Assembly: GCA_905234455.1 (NCBI GenBank) | Contig: CAJOIH010000008.1 | Coordinates: 1 to 56,228, forward strand | Reading direction: 5' to 3' | Length of the DNA: 56,228 nucleotides | DNA from: an uncultured Bacteroidales bacterium | Lineage (GTDB): Bacteria > Bacteroidota > Bacteroidia > Bacteroidales > F082 | Position numbers and translations under genes: made by a program | In this document: in pieces, positions 50,259 to 56,228 of the stretch | Layout of the letters: every line of letters begins with the position of its first letter | How positions within the stretch are numbered: the stretch's first letter is position 1 | Notes under the pieces: generated by a model | Database searches by the model: none | What the model was told of the DNA's origin: nothing | What the model saw: only the letters and a program-made list of their open reading frames with translations

Positions 50259-51663
50259 TATTCTCCACGTGTTGGGTATGCGGGAACATGTCCACCGGCT
50301 GCACCGCCTTCACCGCATATGCTGGGGAGAGTAGCTGTAAATCCCTTGCCTGTGTGGCTGGATTACAGCTGATATACACGATTTTAGGTGCTTTTATCTT
50401 AAGTAATTGTTCAACTACTTTGTCGGCCATTCCGGCACGGGGCGGGTCGGTCACGATGAAGTCGGGACGTCCGTGGGCGGCGATGAAATCGTCGGTAAAC
50501 AGCTTGGCCATGTCGCCGGCAAAGAAGGTGCAGTTGGTGATGCCGTTGAGGGCAGCGTTGACCTTGGCGTCGGCGATGGCTTCCTCCACGTATTCGATGC
50601 CCACCACACGGTTCACGAAGCGCGAGAAGTACTGGGCGATGGTGCCCGTGCCCGTATAGAGGTCGTACATCAGCTCGTCGCCCTTCACCTCGGCCAGGTC
50701 GAAAGCGGCCTTGTACAGCCTCTCGGCCTGATACACGTTGGTTTGGAAGAACGACACGGGGCCGATGCGGAACTTCAGGTCGGGGAATCCCGGCCTAGGC
50801 GAGGCCATGGTCTCCATCAGGAAAGGATCGCCCTTGAGGCACTCGAAAGGCAGGTCATTGATGACGTCGTTGCACTTGTTATTAATAACAAGGAGTAGGG
50901 AGACGATTTGTGGGAAACGCTGTTCCAACGCCGGCACCAGCTCGTTGCGTACCACGGCGTTCTCCTCGTTGATGACCAGAATGACCATGAACTCGCCTTT
51001 CGAGTTGCAGCGAATCACCAAGTTGCGCATCAGTCCCTCGTGGTGACGCACATTGTAATAGGAGAGATGCCTGTCGAGGGTGAACTGTCGGACGAACAGA
51101 CGGATGTCGTTCGAGGGATCGGCTTGCAGGTGGCATTGCTCGATGTCAACCACGCGGTCGAACAGCTGGGGCAGATGGAATCCCAGTCCCTTGCATTCGT
51201 CCTCGCCATAGGTCCCTGAGGGAGCGCCGTCGATGAGCCATTTGCGGTTCGAGAAGGCATATTCCAGTTTGTTGCGGTAGAAGTATTGCTTCTCGCAGCC
51301 CAGGATCGGCCTGATCTCAGGGTATTCGACCTTGCCGATGCGGTCGAAGTTGTCCTTCACCTGCTTCTGCTTGTAGTGGATCTGCCAAGCGTAGTCCATA
51401 TGCTGCCACTTGCAGCCGCCACAGAGGCCGAAGTGTTGGCATACCGGTGTCACCCGTTTCTCGGAAGGCTGCTTGAGGTTGACGATACGTCCTTCGAGGT
51501 AGTTCTTTTTCTTCTTGAAGACTTCGATGTCGACCACGTCGCCCGGCACCCCGAAGGGGATGAAGATCACGCGGCCTTCAGGTTTGGCCACCGACATGCC
51601 TTCGCTGCCGGCATCGACGATTTCGACGTTTTCCAGGTATTCAGGTTGTCTTTTCTGTTTCAT
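50236..51663 (-). CDS. rlmD: 23S rRNA (uracil-5-)-methyltransferase RlmD (RumA)
   Basis: A 475-residue rRNA methyltransferase. The N-terminal TRAM domain (about 1-60) has VEIVDAGSEGMSVAKPEGRV. Four Cys for a [4Fe-4S] cluster are Cys75, Cys81 and Cys84 (CQHFGLCGGC) and Cys123. The SAM domain has YDLYTGTGTIAQYF and the catalytic DPPRAGM and ISCNPAT. It would make m5U in 23S rRNA; the exact site and RlmC/RlmD identity cannot be told. It is coupled to nnr by an ATGA overlap at 51660-51663. Confidence 0.92.
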   Translation of the reverse strand: MKQKRQPEYLENVEIVDAGSEGMSVAKPEGRVIFIPFGVPGDVVDIEVFKKKKNYLEGRIVNLKQPSEKRVTPVCQHFGLCGGCKWQHMDYAWQIHYKQKQVKDNFDRIGKVEYPEIRPILGCEKQYFYRNKLEYAFSNRKWLIDGAPSGTYGEDECKGLGFHLPQLFDRVVDIEQCHLQADPSNDIRLFVRQFTLDRHLSYYNVRHHEGLMRNLVIRCNSKGEFMVILVINEENAVVRNELVPALEQRFPQIVSLLLVINNKCNDVINDLPFECLKGDPFLMETMASPRPGFPDLKFRIGPVSFFQTNVYQAERLYKAAFDLAEVKGDELMYDLYTGTGTIAQYFSRFVNRVVGIEYVEEAIADAKVNAALNGITNCTFFAGDMAKLFTDDFIAAHGRPDFIVTDPPRAGMADKVVEQLLKIKAPKIVYISCNPATQARDLQLLSPAYAVKAVQPVDMFPHTQHVENITLLELR

Positions 51664-53060
51664 TTCAACGAGGTGTATGCTTTGCCAATATGTGCTGTGA
51701 TATCTGAGGCGATCAGGGCTTCCTGTCCGGTTTCCGACGCGGCGAGGTCGCCTGCCAGGCCATGGAGGTAAACGCCCAGGACGGCGGCTTCTTCGGGGGT
51801 GTACCGCTGGGCGAGGAGGGACAGGATCATGCCGGTGAGCACATCGCCGCTACCTGCGGTGGCCATCCCGGGGTTGCCCGTGCTGTTGAAGAACACCGCG
51901 CCGTTGGGCATGGCCGTGGCGGTGTGGGCGCCTTTCAGCACGATGATGATGCCATACTTCGAGGCCATCTCACGAAGCAGCTCCAGCCGCTCAAAGCTGT
52001 TGGAGGTCTTGCCGAACAGCCGTTCAAACTCCTTGGGATGGGGTGTGAGGATGGTTCTGGCCGACAGGAAGGAGAGCCAGGTCTTGTTCTCCGCCAGGAT
52101 GTTGAGGGCGTCGGCGTCCATCACTAACGGCACCTGGGCTTCTTGGATAAGGCGTTTCACCGTCCGCTGGGCGTCGTCGGAGGTGCCCAAGCCAGGACCG
52201 ACCCCGATGGCGGTGAAGGCCTCAAGCTTGTCGTCCACCTGGATCATGGCCTCGGGCAGGGAAGCTTGGAGAGGGGTCCATGCCGATTGGGGCAGCATCA
52301 CAGAGAGCAATCCCACACCCGTCCTCAGACAGGATTTGGCACCCAAGATGGCCGCTCCGGTCTTGCCTTCCGAGCCGGCCACCAATAACCCATGACCGTA
52401 GGTTCCTTTGTGCGAATACTTCGGTCTCTTGTGAATTATTGGTTTGATCATCTCCTTGTCAACCAAGAAGTTGTTTGTTTCTACTTCAAGTAAATATTTA
52501 GGGTGCAAACGGATATCCAGAATCTCTAGCTGGCCGACATAGGGATCGTTTTCAGGCATCAGGAAGGCCAGTTTGGGCATCTGGAAAGTCAGGGTGTAAT
52601 CGGGTTTGAAGATGGCGCCCACCGGGCTGGGGCTGTCGGCAAAAAGACCCGAGGCGATGTCGATGGAGATGCGGATGGCTTTCTGTTGGTTCAGGTAGTT
52701 GATCAACTCCCTGGCCACGCCTTCCACGGGGCGGTTCAGTCCCGAGCCGAACAAGGCATCGACGATGATTTCGTTTTCGCCGAAAGTGGGGAAGTCAAGG
52801 GCCGAATGGAGGTCGGGGAGCATGAAGACCTGGTTGGGGATTCCCACTTTGGAAAGCCGTCGGGCCACCACCAGTCCGTCGCCGCCGTTGTTGCCGTTGC
52901 CACAGAAGATCTTGACATTGTTTTCCTTGGTGATGCGTTTCATGAGCCATTCGAACACCTGGCCAGCGGCGCGTTCCATCAGATCCTCGGGACTGATGGG
53001 CTCGTGCTCGATGGTGTATTGGTCCGCTTGGCGCACTTTCTCGATGCTGAGTATTTTCAT
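51660..53060 (-). CDS. nnr: Bifunctional NAD(P)H-hydrate epimerase/dehydratase
   Basis: A 466-residue repair enzyme. The N-terminal YjeF epimerase (about 1-215) has MKILSIEKVRQADQYTI, FCGNGNNGGDGLVVARRL and DALFGSGLNRPVEG. The C-terminal ribokinase-like ADP-dependent dehydratase has KGTYGHGLLVAGSEGKTGAA, GVGPGLGTSDDAQ, LTPHPKEFERLFG and NPGMATAGSGDVLTGMI. It restores hydrated NADH and NADPH. The start at 53060 begins the known N terminus; an ATG six codons upstream is possible. It overlaps rlmD. Confidence 0.94.
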   Translation of the reverse strand: MKILSIEKVRQADQYTIEHEPISPEDLMERAAGQVFEWLMKRITKENNVKIFCGNGNNGGDGLVVARRLSKVGIPNQVFMLPDLHSALDFPTFGENEIIVDALFGSGLNRPVEGVARELINYLNQQKAIRISIDIASGLFADSPSPVGAIFKPDYTLTFQMPKLAFLMPENDPYVGQLEILDIRLHPKYLLEVETNNFLVDKEMIKPIIHKRPKYSHKGTYGHGLLVAGSEGKTGAAILGAKSCLRTGVGLLSVMLPQSAWTPLQASLPEAMIQVDDKLEAFTAIGVGPGLGTSDDAQRTVKRLIQEAQVPLVMDADALNILAENKTWLSFLSARTILTPHPKEFERLFGKTSNSFERLELLREMASKYGIIIVLKGAHTATAMPNGAVFFNSTGNPGMATAGSGDVLTGMILSLLAQRYTPEEAAVLGVYLHGLAGDLAASETGQEALIASDITAHIGKAYTSLK

Positions 53061-53075
53061 AAGCCGGATTTTTTG

Positions 53076-53109
53076 CAAAGATAAAAAACACTACCTTTGC
53101 CACGACAAA
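53076..53109 (-). promoter_or_regulatory. Promoter of nnr-rlmD
   Basis: TTTG at 53109-53106 and TATCTTTG at 53083-53076 (22-nt spacer) on the minus strand. Confidence 0.6.
53092..53099 (+). promoter_or_regulatory. -7 box of the 99-residue protein gene
   Basis: TACCTTTG, 46 nt before the ATG at 53146; overlaps the nnr promoter region on the opposite strand. Confidence 0.5.
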
Positions 53110-53145
53110 AAGATTCGATCATTTATGCATACCGGCTGTTGAGCC

Positions 53146-53445
53146 ATGGCTGACCGCGTACAACTATCGTACAACAACACCCACATCAACGATTCCTACC
53201 AGATCGTGAGCAAGCGTGACATGCGCCTGTTTCTGGCCACCATCAGGGAGCAGTGCAACCCTGACATGGCCGTGGCGGTGCGCAGCATGGACTCGTTGGT
53301 CTGCGAATGGCGCAGCCACAACCTTTTTTATTATCTCCACGTGTTTCGCAGTCGCACCAAGGACGTCGACTTGGAGCGCCATCAGTCGTGGTGGCGCGAG
53401 GCGTTTTGTCGTGTGGTGAGTTTCTTCTATTTCTGGGACTGGTAG
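53146..53445 (+). CDS. Small conserved-looking protein of unknown function
   Basis: A 99-residue protein I do not recognise. It has RVQLSYNNTHINDSYQIVSK, RDMRLFLATIREQCNPDMAV and an aromatic C-terminal end SFFYFWDW. Arg/Trp/Cys content is high (SLVCEWRSHN; RHQSWWREAFCRVV). It is soluble by look, with no signal peptide. It has its own -7 box and lies between nnr and glmS on the opposite strand. Codon use is like the neighbours, so it is probably real. Confidence 0.6.
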   Translation: MADRVQLSYNNTHINDSYQIVSKRDMRLFLATIREQCNPDMAVAVRSMDSLVCEWRSHNLFYYLHVFRSRTKDVDLERHQSWWREAFCRVVSFFYFWDW

Positions 53446-53450
53446 GCGGG

Positions 53451-55295
53451 TTACTCCACCGTCACCGACTTGGCCAGGTTACGGGGCTGGTCCACGTTGC
53501 AGCCGCGCATCACGGCGATGTAGTAGGCCAGGATCTGCAGCGGCACTGTAGCCAGCAGGGGCGAGTAGAGGCATTCCGTCTCGGGGATCTCGATCACATA
53601 GTCGGCCATCTTACGGGCGAGCACGTCCTTTTGGCTCACGATGGCGATGATCTTGCCGTCGCGGGCTTTCACTTCCTGGATGTTGCTGATGACCTTTTCG
53701 TAGGTGCTGTGGTTGGTGGCGATGAACACCACGGGCATGTCCTTGTCGATGAGGGCGATGGGGCCGTGTTTCATCTCTGCTGCCGGGTAGCCTTCGGCGT
53801 GGATGTAGGAGATCTCCTTGAGTTTCAGGGCGCCTTCGAGGGCCACGGGGTAGTTCTGGAGGCGGCCCAGGTACAGCATGTTGCGCACGTCCTTGTACTT
53901 GGCGGCGATGTCTTTCACATGGCCGCTGTGGTCGAGGGTCCACTGGATCTTCTCCGGGATGCTGTTGAGTTCGTTGATGAACTCCTGGCGTTCTTCGTCT
54001 TTCATGGTGCCTTTGAGTTCGGCCAGGCGGAGGGCCAGCATGGCCATCACGGTGACTTGTGAGGTGAAGGCCTTGGTGGAGGCCACGCCTATTTCGGGGC
54101 CGGCATGGGTGTAGATGCCTGCGTCGGTGGCACGCGAGATGGAGGAGCCGATGACGTTGCAGATGCCCAGCACGATGGCGCCTTTCTCTTTGGCCAGGTT
54201 GATGGCGGCGAGGGTGTCGGCGGTCTCGCCCGACTGGGAAACGGCAATGACCACGTCATGCGGGGTGATGACGGGGTCGCGGTAGCGGAACTCGGAGGCG
54301 TATTCCACTTTGACCCGGATCTTGGCGAGTTTCTCGATCATGTAGCTGCCCACGAGGCTGGCGTGCCATGAGGTGCCGCAGGCCACAAACACGATGTTGT
54401 CGGCATAGAGCAGCTGTTTCTCGTATTGGATGATGCCGCCGAGGCGGACGGTGTTGGCTTCGGGGTGCAGGCGTCCGCGCATGGTGTCGCGCACGATGGT
54501 AGGCTGTTCGTAGATCTCCTTCATCATGAAGTGGTCAAAGCCGGCTTTCTCGATGCTGTCGAGGTTCATCTTGAGTTCCTGTACATAGGGGATGGCATCC
54601 ACGTCCTGGATGGTCTTGATATGCAGTTCTTCGCCCAGTTTGATGCGCACCACCTGTTCGTCTTCGATGTAGACCACTTTTTGGGTCCGGCCGACGATGG
54701 GGGTGGCGTCGGAGGCGATGAAGTATTCGTCTTTGCCGATGCCGATGACCATGGGGCTGCCTTTGCGGGCGGCGATGATCTGGTCGGGGTGGTCTTTTTC
54801 GACGATGGCGATGGCGTAGGCGCCGATGACGTGGTTGAGGGCGATGCGCACGGCCTCGAAGAGGTCGACGTGTTCACTTTGTTGTACGTCTTCGATGAGG
54901 TTGGTGAGTACTTCTGTATCGGTCGACGATTTAAACTGGAATCCGCGCTTTTCCAGTTCTTTACGCAGGCTGAGGTAGTTCTCGATGATGCCGTTGTGGA
55001 TGAGGGCGATATGGCCCGAGTTGGAGAGGTGGGGGTGGGCGTTGGTTTCGTTGGGTTCGCCGTGGGTAGCCCAGCGGGTATGGGCGATGCCAATATGGCC
55101 GCTCACGTCCTTGCAGGCGGCTTTGGCAACCAGGTCGGACACTTTGCCTTTGGCTTTATAGACGTTCAGTTCGTTTTTGGCGTTCAGCAGTGCCACGCCG
55201 GCGCTGTCATAGCCACGGTATTCAAGGCGTTTCAATCCTTCGATGAGGATAGGGTAGGCATCTTGATGACCCACATAAGCAACGATTCCACACAT
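53451..55295 (-). CDS. glmS: Glutamine-fructose-6-phosphate aminotransferase
   Basis: A 614-residue enzyme making glucosamine-6-phosphate from fructose-6-phosphate and glutamine. The glutaminase half starts at catalytic Cys2 (MCGIVAYVGHQDA), with LEYRGYDSAGVAL and HTRWATHGEPNETNAHPH. The two SIS halves follow: VACGTSWHASLVGSYMIEK and VISQSGETADTLA-like AVSQSGETADTLAAI, then GPEIGVASTKAFTSQV and the end DQPRNLAKSVTVE. It supplies GlmM. No glmS ribozyme is seen upstream. Confidence 0.96.
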   Translation of the reverse strand: MCGIVAYVGHQDAYPILIEGLKRLEYRGYDSAGVALLNAKNELNVYKAKGKVSDLVAKAACKDVSGHIGIAHTRWATHGEPNETNAHPHLSNSGHIALIHNGIIENYLSLRKELEKRGFQFKSSTDTEVLTNLIEDVQQSEHVDLFEAVRIALNHVIGAYAIAIVEKDHPDQIIAARKGSPMVIGIGKDEYFIASDATPIVGRTQKVVYIEDEQVVRIKLGEELHIKTIQDVDAIPYVQELKMNLDSIEKAGFDHFMMKEIYEQPTIVRDTMRGRLHPEANTVRLGGIIQYEKQLLYADNIVFVACGTSWHASLVGSYMIEKLAKIRVKVEYASEFRYRDPVITPHDVVIAVSQSGETADTLAAINLAKEKGAIVLGICNVIGSSISRATDAGIYTHAGPEIGVASTKAFTSQVTVMAMLALRLAELKGTMKDEERQEFINELNSIPEKIQWTLDHSGHVKDIAAKYKDVRNMLYLGRLQNYPVALEGALKLKEISYIHAEGYPAAEMKHGPIALIDKDMPVVFIATNHSTYEKVISNIQEVKARDGKIIAIVSQKDVLARKMADYVIEIPETECLYSPLLATVPLQILAYYIAVMRGCNVDQPRNLAKSVTVE

Positions 55296-55317
55296 ATTTA
55301 ATTTGCTTTAAAAAGTG

Positions 55318-55325
55318 CAAATTTA
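55318..55325 (-). promoter_or_regulatory. -7 box of glmS
   Basis: TAAATTTG on the minus strand, 22 nt before the glmS ATG. Confidence 0.55.
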
Positions 55326-55382
55326 GTTTTTTTTGAAAAAAACAAGAAAAAATTAGGGGTTTTTCTGAATGCCGACAAGTTA

Positions 55383-55577
55383 TTAGTTTTTACCAGGATA
55401 AGGTATACCAAGTTCCTTGCATATTTTGGAACAGGTAATGTCGTTCAGTTCAGGGTGTCTTGGAATAGCTGAAACATAGCCGTTCTTTTTGTTGAAAAAG
55501 AGGCTGTGACGACCTCCTTCTCGTAAAAGGATACAATCCTGGCTATTGAGGTAAGCCAGTAGCTGTTTCCTTTTCAT
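55383..55577 (-). CDS. hicA: HicA-family mRNA interferase toxin
   Basis: A 64-residue toxin with the double-stranded-RNA-binding-like HicA fold: MKRKQLLAYLNSQDCILLRE, the catalytic His in EGGRHSLFFNK and the closing VSAIPRHPELNDITCSKI and LGIPYPGKN. It would cleave mRNA and stop translation when unbound. The ATG overlaps the hicB stop by ATGA, so it is translated with its antitoxin in antitoxin-first order. The surrounding DNA is AT-rich. Confidence 0.92.
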   Translation of the reverse strand: MKRKQLLAYLNSQDCILLREGGRHSLFFNKKNGYVSAIPRHPELNDITCSKICKELGIPYPGKN

Positions 55578-55792
55578 GCCAGTTCAAGCTTACGGTAGAA
55601 GACACGGCGGCCGCGGCTTTCGGCAGCTGCTTTTTCACGGTAGTATTGGAGCACCATGTTGATGGCATCTTTAATATTCTCCATTAATTCCTCATAGGTA
55701 TCTCCTTGGCTGATAGCTGCTGGAATCTGAATACATTGTCCGGTATAGGTACCCGTTTTGGGGTCTTTTTCGATCATTACAGTGTATTGCAT
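55574..55792 (-). CDS. hicB: HicB-family antitoxin
   Basis: A 72-residue antitoxin with the partial RNase-H-like HicB fold: MQYTVMIEKDPKTGTYTGQC, IPAAISQGDTYEELMENIKD and AINMVLQYYREKAA. It binds HicA. No C-terminal helix-turn-helix is present, so DNA binding would need another mode or none. The ATG at 55792 starts the conserved strand; a longer reading begins inside the promoter box. It is coupled to hicA. A -7 box and a small inverted repeat lie upstream. Confidence 0.88.
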   Translation of the reverse strand: MQYTVMIEKDPKTGTYTGQCIQIPAAISQGDTYEELMENIKDAINMVLQYYREKAAAESRGRRVFYRKLELA

Positions 55793-55821
55793 GGTGCTAT
55801 GCTTTCTTTTCAAATTTGGTT

Positions 55822-55835
55822 CTGTGTTCACACAG
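55822..55835. promoter_or_regulatory. Inverted repeat in the hicBA leader
   Basis: CTGTGTTCACACAG is a perfect 5-bp dyad with a 4-nt centre, between the -7 box and the hicB ATG; it may be an operator for autoregulation or a leader hairpin. Confidence 0.5.
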
Positions 55836-55857
55836 GTCTCCAATGGATTAATGTTTG

Positions 55858-55865
55858 CAAATTTA
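55858..55865 (-). promoter_or_regulatory. -7 box of hicBA
   Basis: TAAATTTG on the minus strand, 65 nt before the hicB ATG at 55792. It rules out the longer hicB start at 55870. Confidence 0.5.
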
Positions 55866-55870
55866 AGCAT

Positions 55871-56070
55871 ATCTTTCTAAATTGCGTTATACTTCAAGAG
55901 ATTTTTGTTTCTTTTATTAATACTATTATCAGTATAGTGTTAATTATAACCGCAAAATTACAACTGTTTTTTAAACCACACAAGAGTTATAGAAAGATTT
56001 ATTGGATAAATGATCTTAGTTTTTGTTGAAAATACGGAATCATTGTAAACCGTTTTAATTTCATAATAAA
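55871..56070. other. AT-rich gene-free stretch upstream of hicBA
   Basis: About 200 nt with no gene I can support. It contains one weak dyad (ACTAT-N7-ATAGT, 55922-55938) and is markedly more AT-rich than the rest of the window. I see no RNA gene or attachment site. Confidence 0.5.
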
Positions 56071-56128
56071 GAAAGCCGTAAGCTGTGCTCACGGCTTTCC
56101 TGAAAAGGTTTCCCTGTGGATGACAGGG
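56071..56128 (-). terminator. Terminator(s) after the window-end gene
   Basis: On the minus strand a first hairpin CCCTGT/ACAGGG (56112-56128) is followed by GAAAGCCGT/ACGGCTTTC (56071-56099) with a T-rich end (TTTATT). They end the gene that runs in from the right edge. Confidence 0.65.
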
Positions 56129-56131
56129 TTC

Positions 56132-56228
56132 TTATCGATTCTGTTTTCTCTTCTTCAGCGCATAGGCAGCACCGAAGCCGATGAGCAGGGCGGCACCACT
56201 GCCGATGGGAGTGTCCTGGTTGTCGTTG
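56132..56228 (-). CDS. 3' end of a gene with a membrane-anchor tail (partial)
   Basis: Only the last 32 codons are in the window; the gene continues beyond the right edge. They encode NDNQDTPIGSGAALL, a short hydrophobic stretch IGFGAAYAL and the basic end KKRKQNR before TAA. A Gly/Ala-rich single helix followed by Lys/Arg is a common C-terminal anchor of Bacteroidales surface or secreted proteins. The main domain is not visible. Confidence 0.7.
   Translation of the reverse strand, partial: NDNQDTPIGSGAALLIGFGAAYALKKRKQNR

Noticed and set aside
53307..55301. Large frames on the plus strand opposite glmS
   Set aside because: Shadows of glmS, whose complete motif set lies on the minus strand.
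55296..55382. glmS ribozyme or riboswitch upstream of glmS
   Set aside because: Only a short AT-rich leader of about 20 nt follows the promoter box, with no ribozyme-like conserved structure.

Overview
The window reads as a chromosomal segment of an anaerobic Bacteroidota, most likely order Bacteroidales. Four things point there. Promoters match the Bacteroidota -7 box TAnnTTTG, often with TTTG or TTG about 20 nt upstream, in front of roughly twenty genes. PorQ, a type IX secretion (T9SS) component, is encoded together with three proteins ending in T9SS-type sorting domains. RpoD, NusB, GAPDH and EF-P have the forms usual in this phylum. Strong Shine-Dalgarno sequences are largely absent. Most of the window is housekeeping, with accessory blocks at about 32-33 kb, 35-50 kb and 55.3-56.2 kb. 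I see no prophage, transposase, CRISPR array or rRNA.

Layout. 0-0.25 kb: tRNA-Pro(UGG) and tRNA-Ser(GCU) on the minus strand with a terminator-like hairpin between them. 0.3-5.2 kb (minus): a tightly coupled cell-envelope operon GNAT - mltG - phosphomannomutase fused to a TPR lipoprotein - glmM - small ribbon-helix-helix-like protein. 5.4-13.1 kb (plus): HtrA protease, rpoD, gap, yidC, a DUF2750 protein and trkH. 13.1-21.9 kb: an N-domain-less clpB, a DMT transporter, an acyl-CoA ligase, a two-gene chromate transporter, gltS, rplS and trmD. 22-31.9 kb: a secreted subtilase, ferritin, the run nusB-porQ-recF-DUF721, then efp-lpxD, a beta-helix lipoprotein, an outer membrane protein and smpB. 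31.9-35.9 kb: two paralogous cysteine-patterned small lipoproteins, a MauE/DoxX-thioredoxin fusion, a DUF1846 protein and an esterase with a LysM tail. 35.9-40.7 kb: galactose and fucose use (gluP, a sugar nucleotidyltransferase and galK on minus, GH29 fucosidase on plus). 40.8-49.6 kb: a 2231-residue modular T9SS surface protein and a 655-residue Asp-box propeller protein. 49.7-55.3 kb: aroK, rlmD, nnr, an orphan small protein and glmS. 55.4-55.8 kb: a hicBA toxin-antitoxin pair in AT-rich DNA. The window ends inside the 3' end of a minus-strand gene with a membrane-anchor tail.

How the genes fit together. GlmS and GlmM (two separate loci) give glucosamine-1-phosphate for peptidoglycan and lipid A. 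MltG and LpxD act in the same envelope pathways. PorQ belongs to the machinery that would export the subtilase, the giant modular protein and the Asp-box protein. The fucosidase, sugar permease, galactokinase and nucleotidyltransferase look like a small host- or plant-glycan salvage cluster. It has no galT, so the nucleotidyltransferase may make UDP-galactose directly (inference).

I found no clearly new multi-gene defence or mobile system. The observations most worth checking are the phosphomannomutase/lipoprotein fusion, the clpB lacking its N domain, the galactose cluster without galT, the Cys-lipoprotein/MauE locus with a terminator running into the next start codon, the roughly 80-nt hairpin at 40.7 kb, and the near-duplicate modules in the giant T9SS protein.
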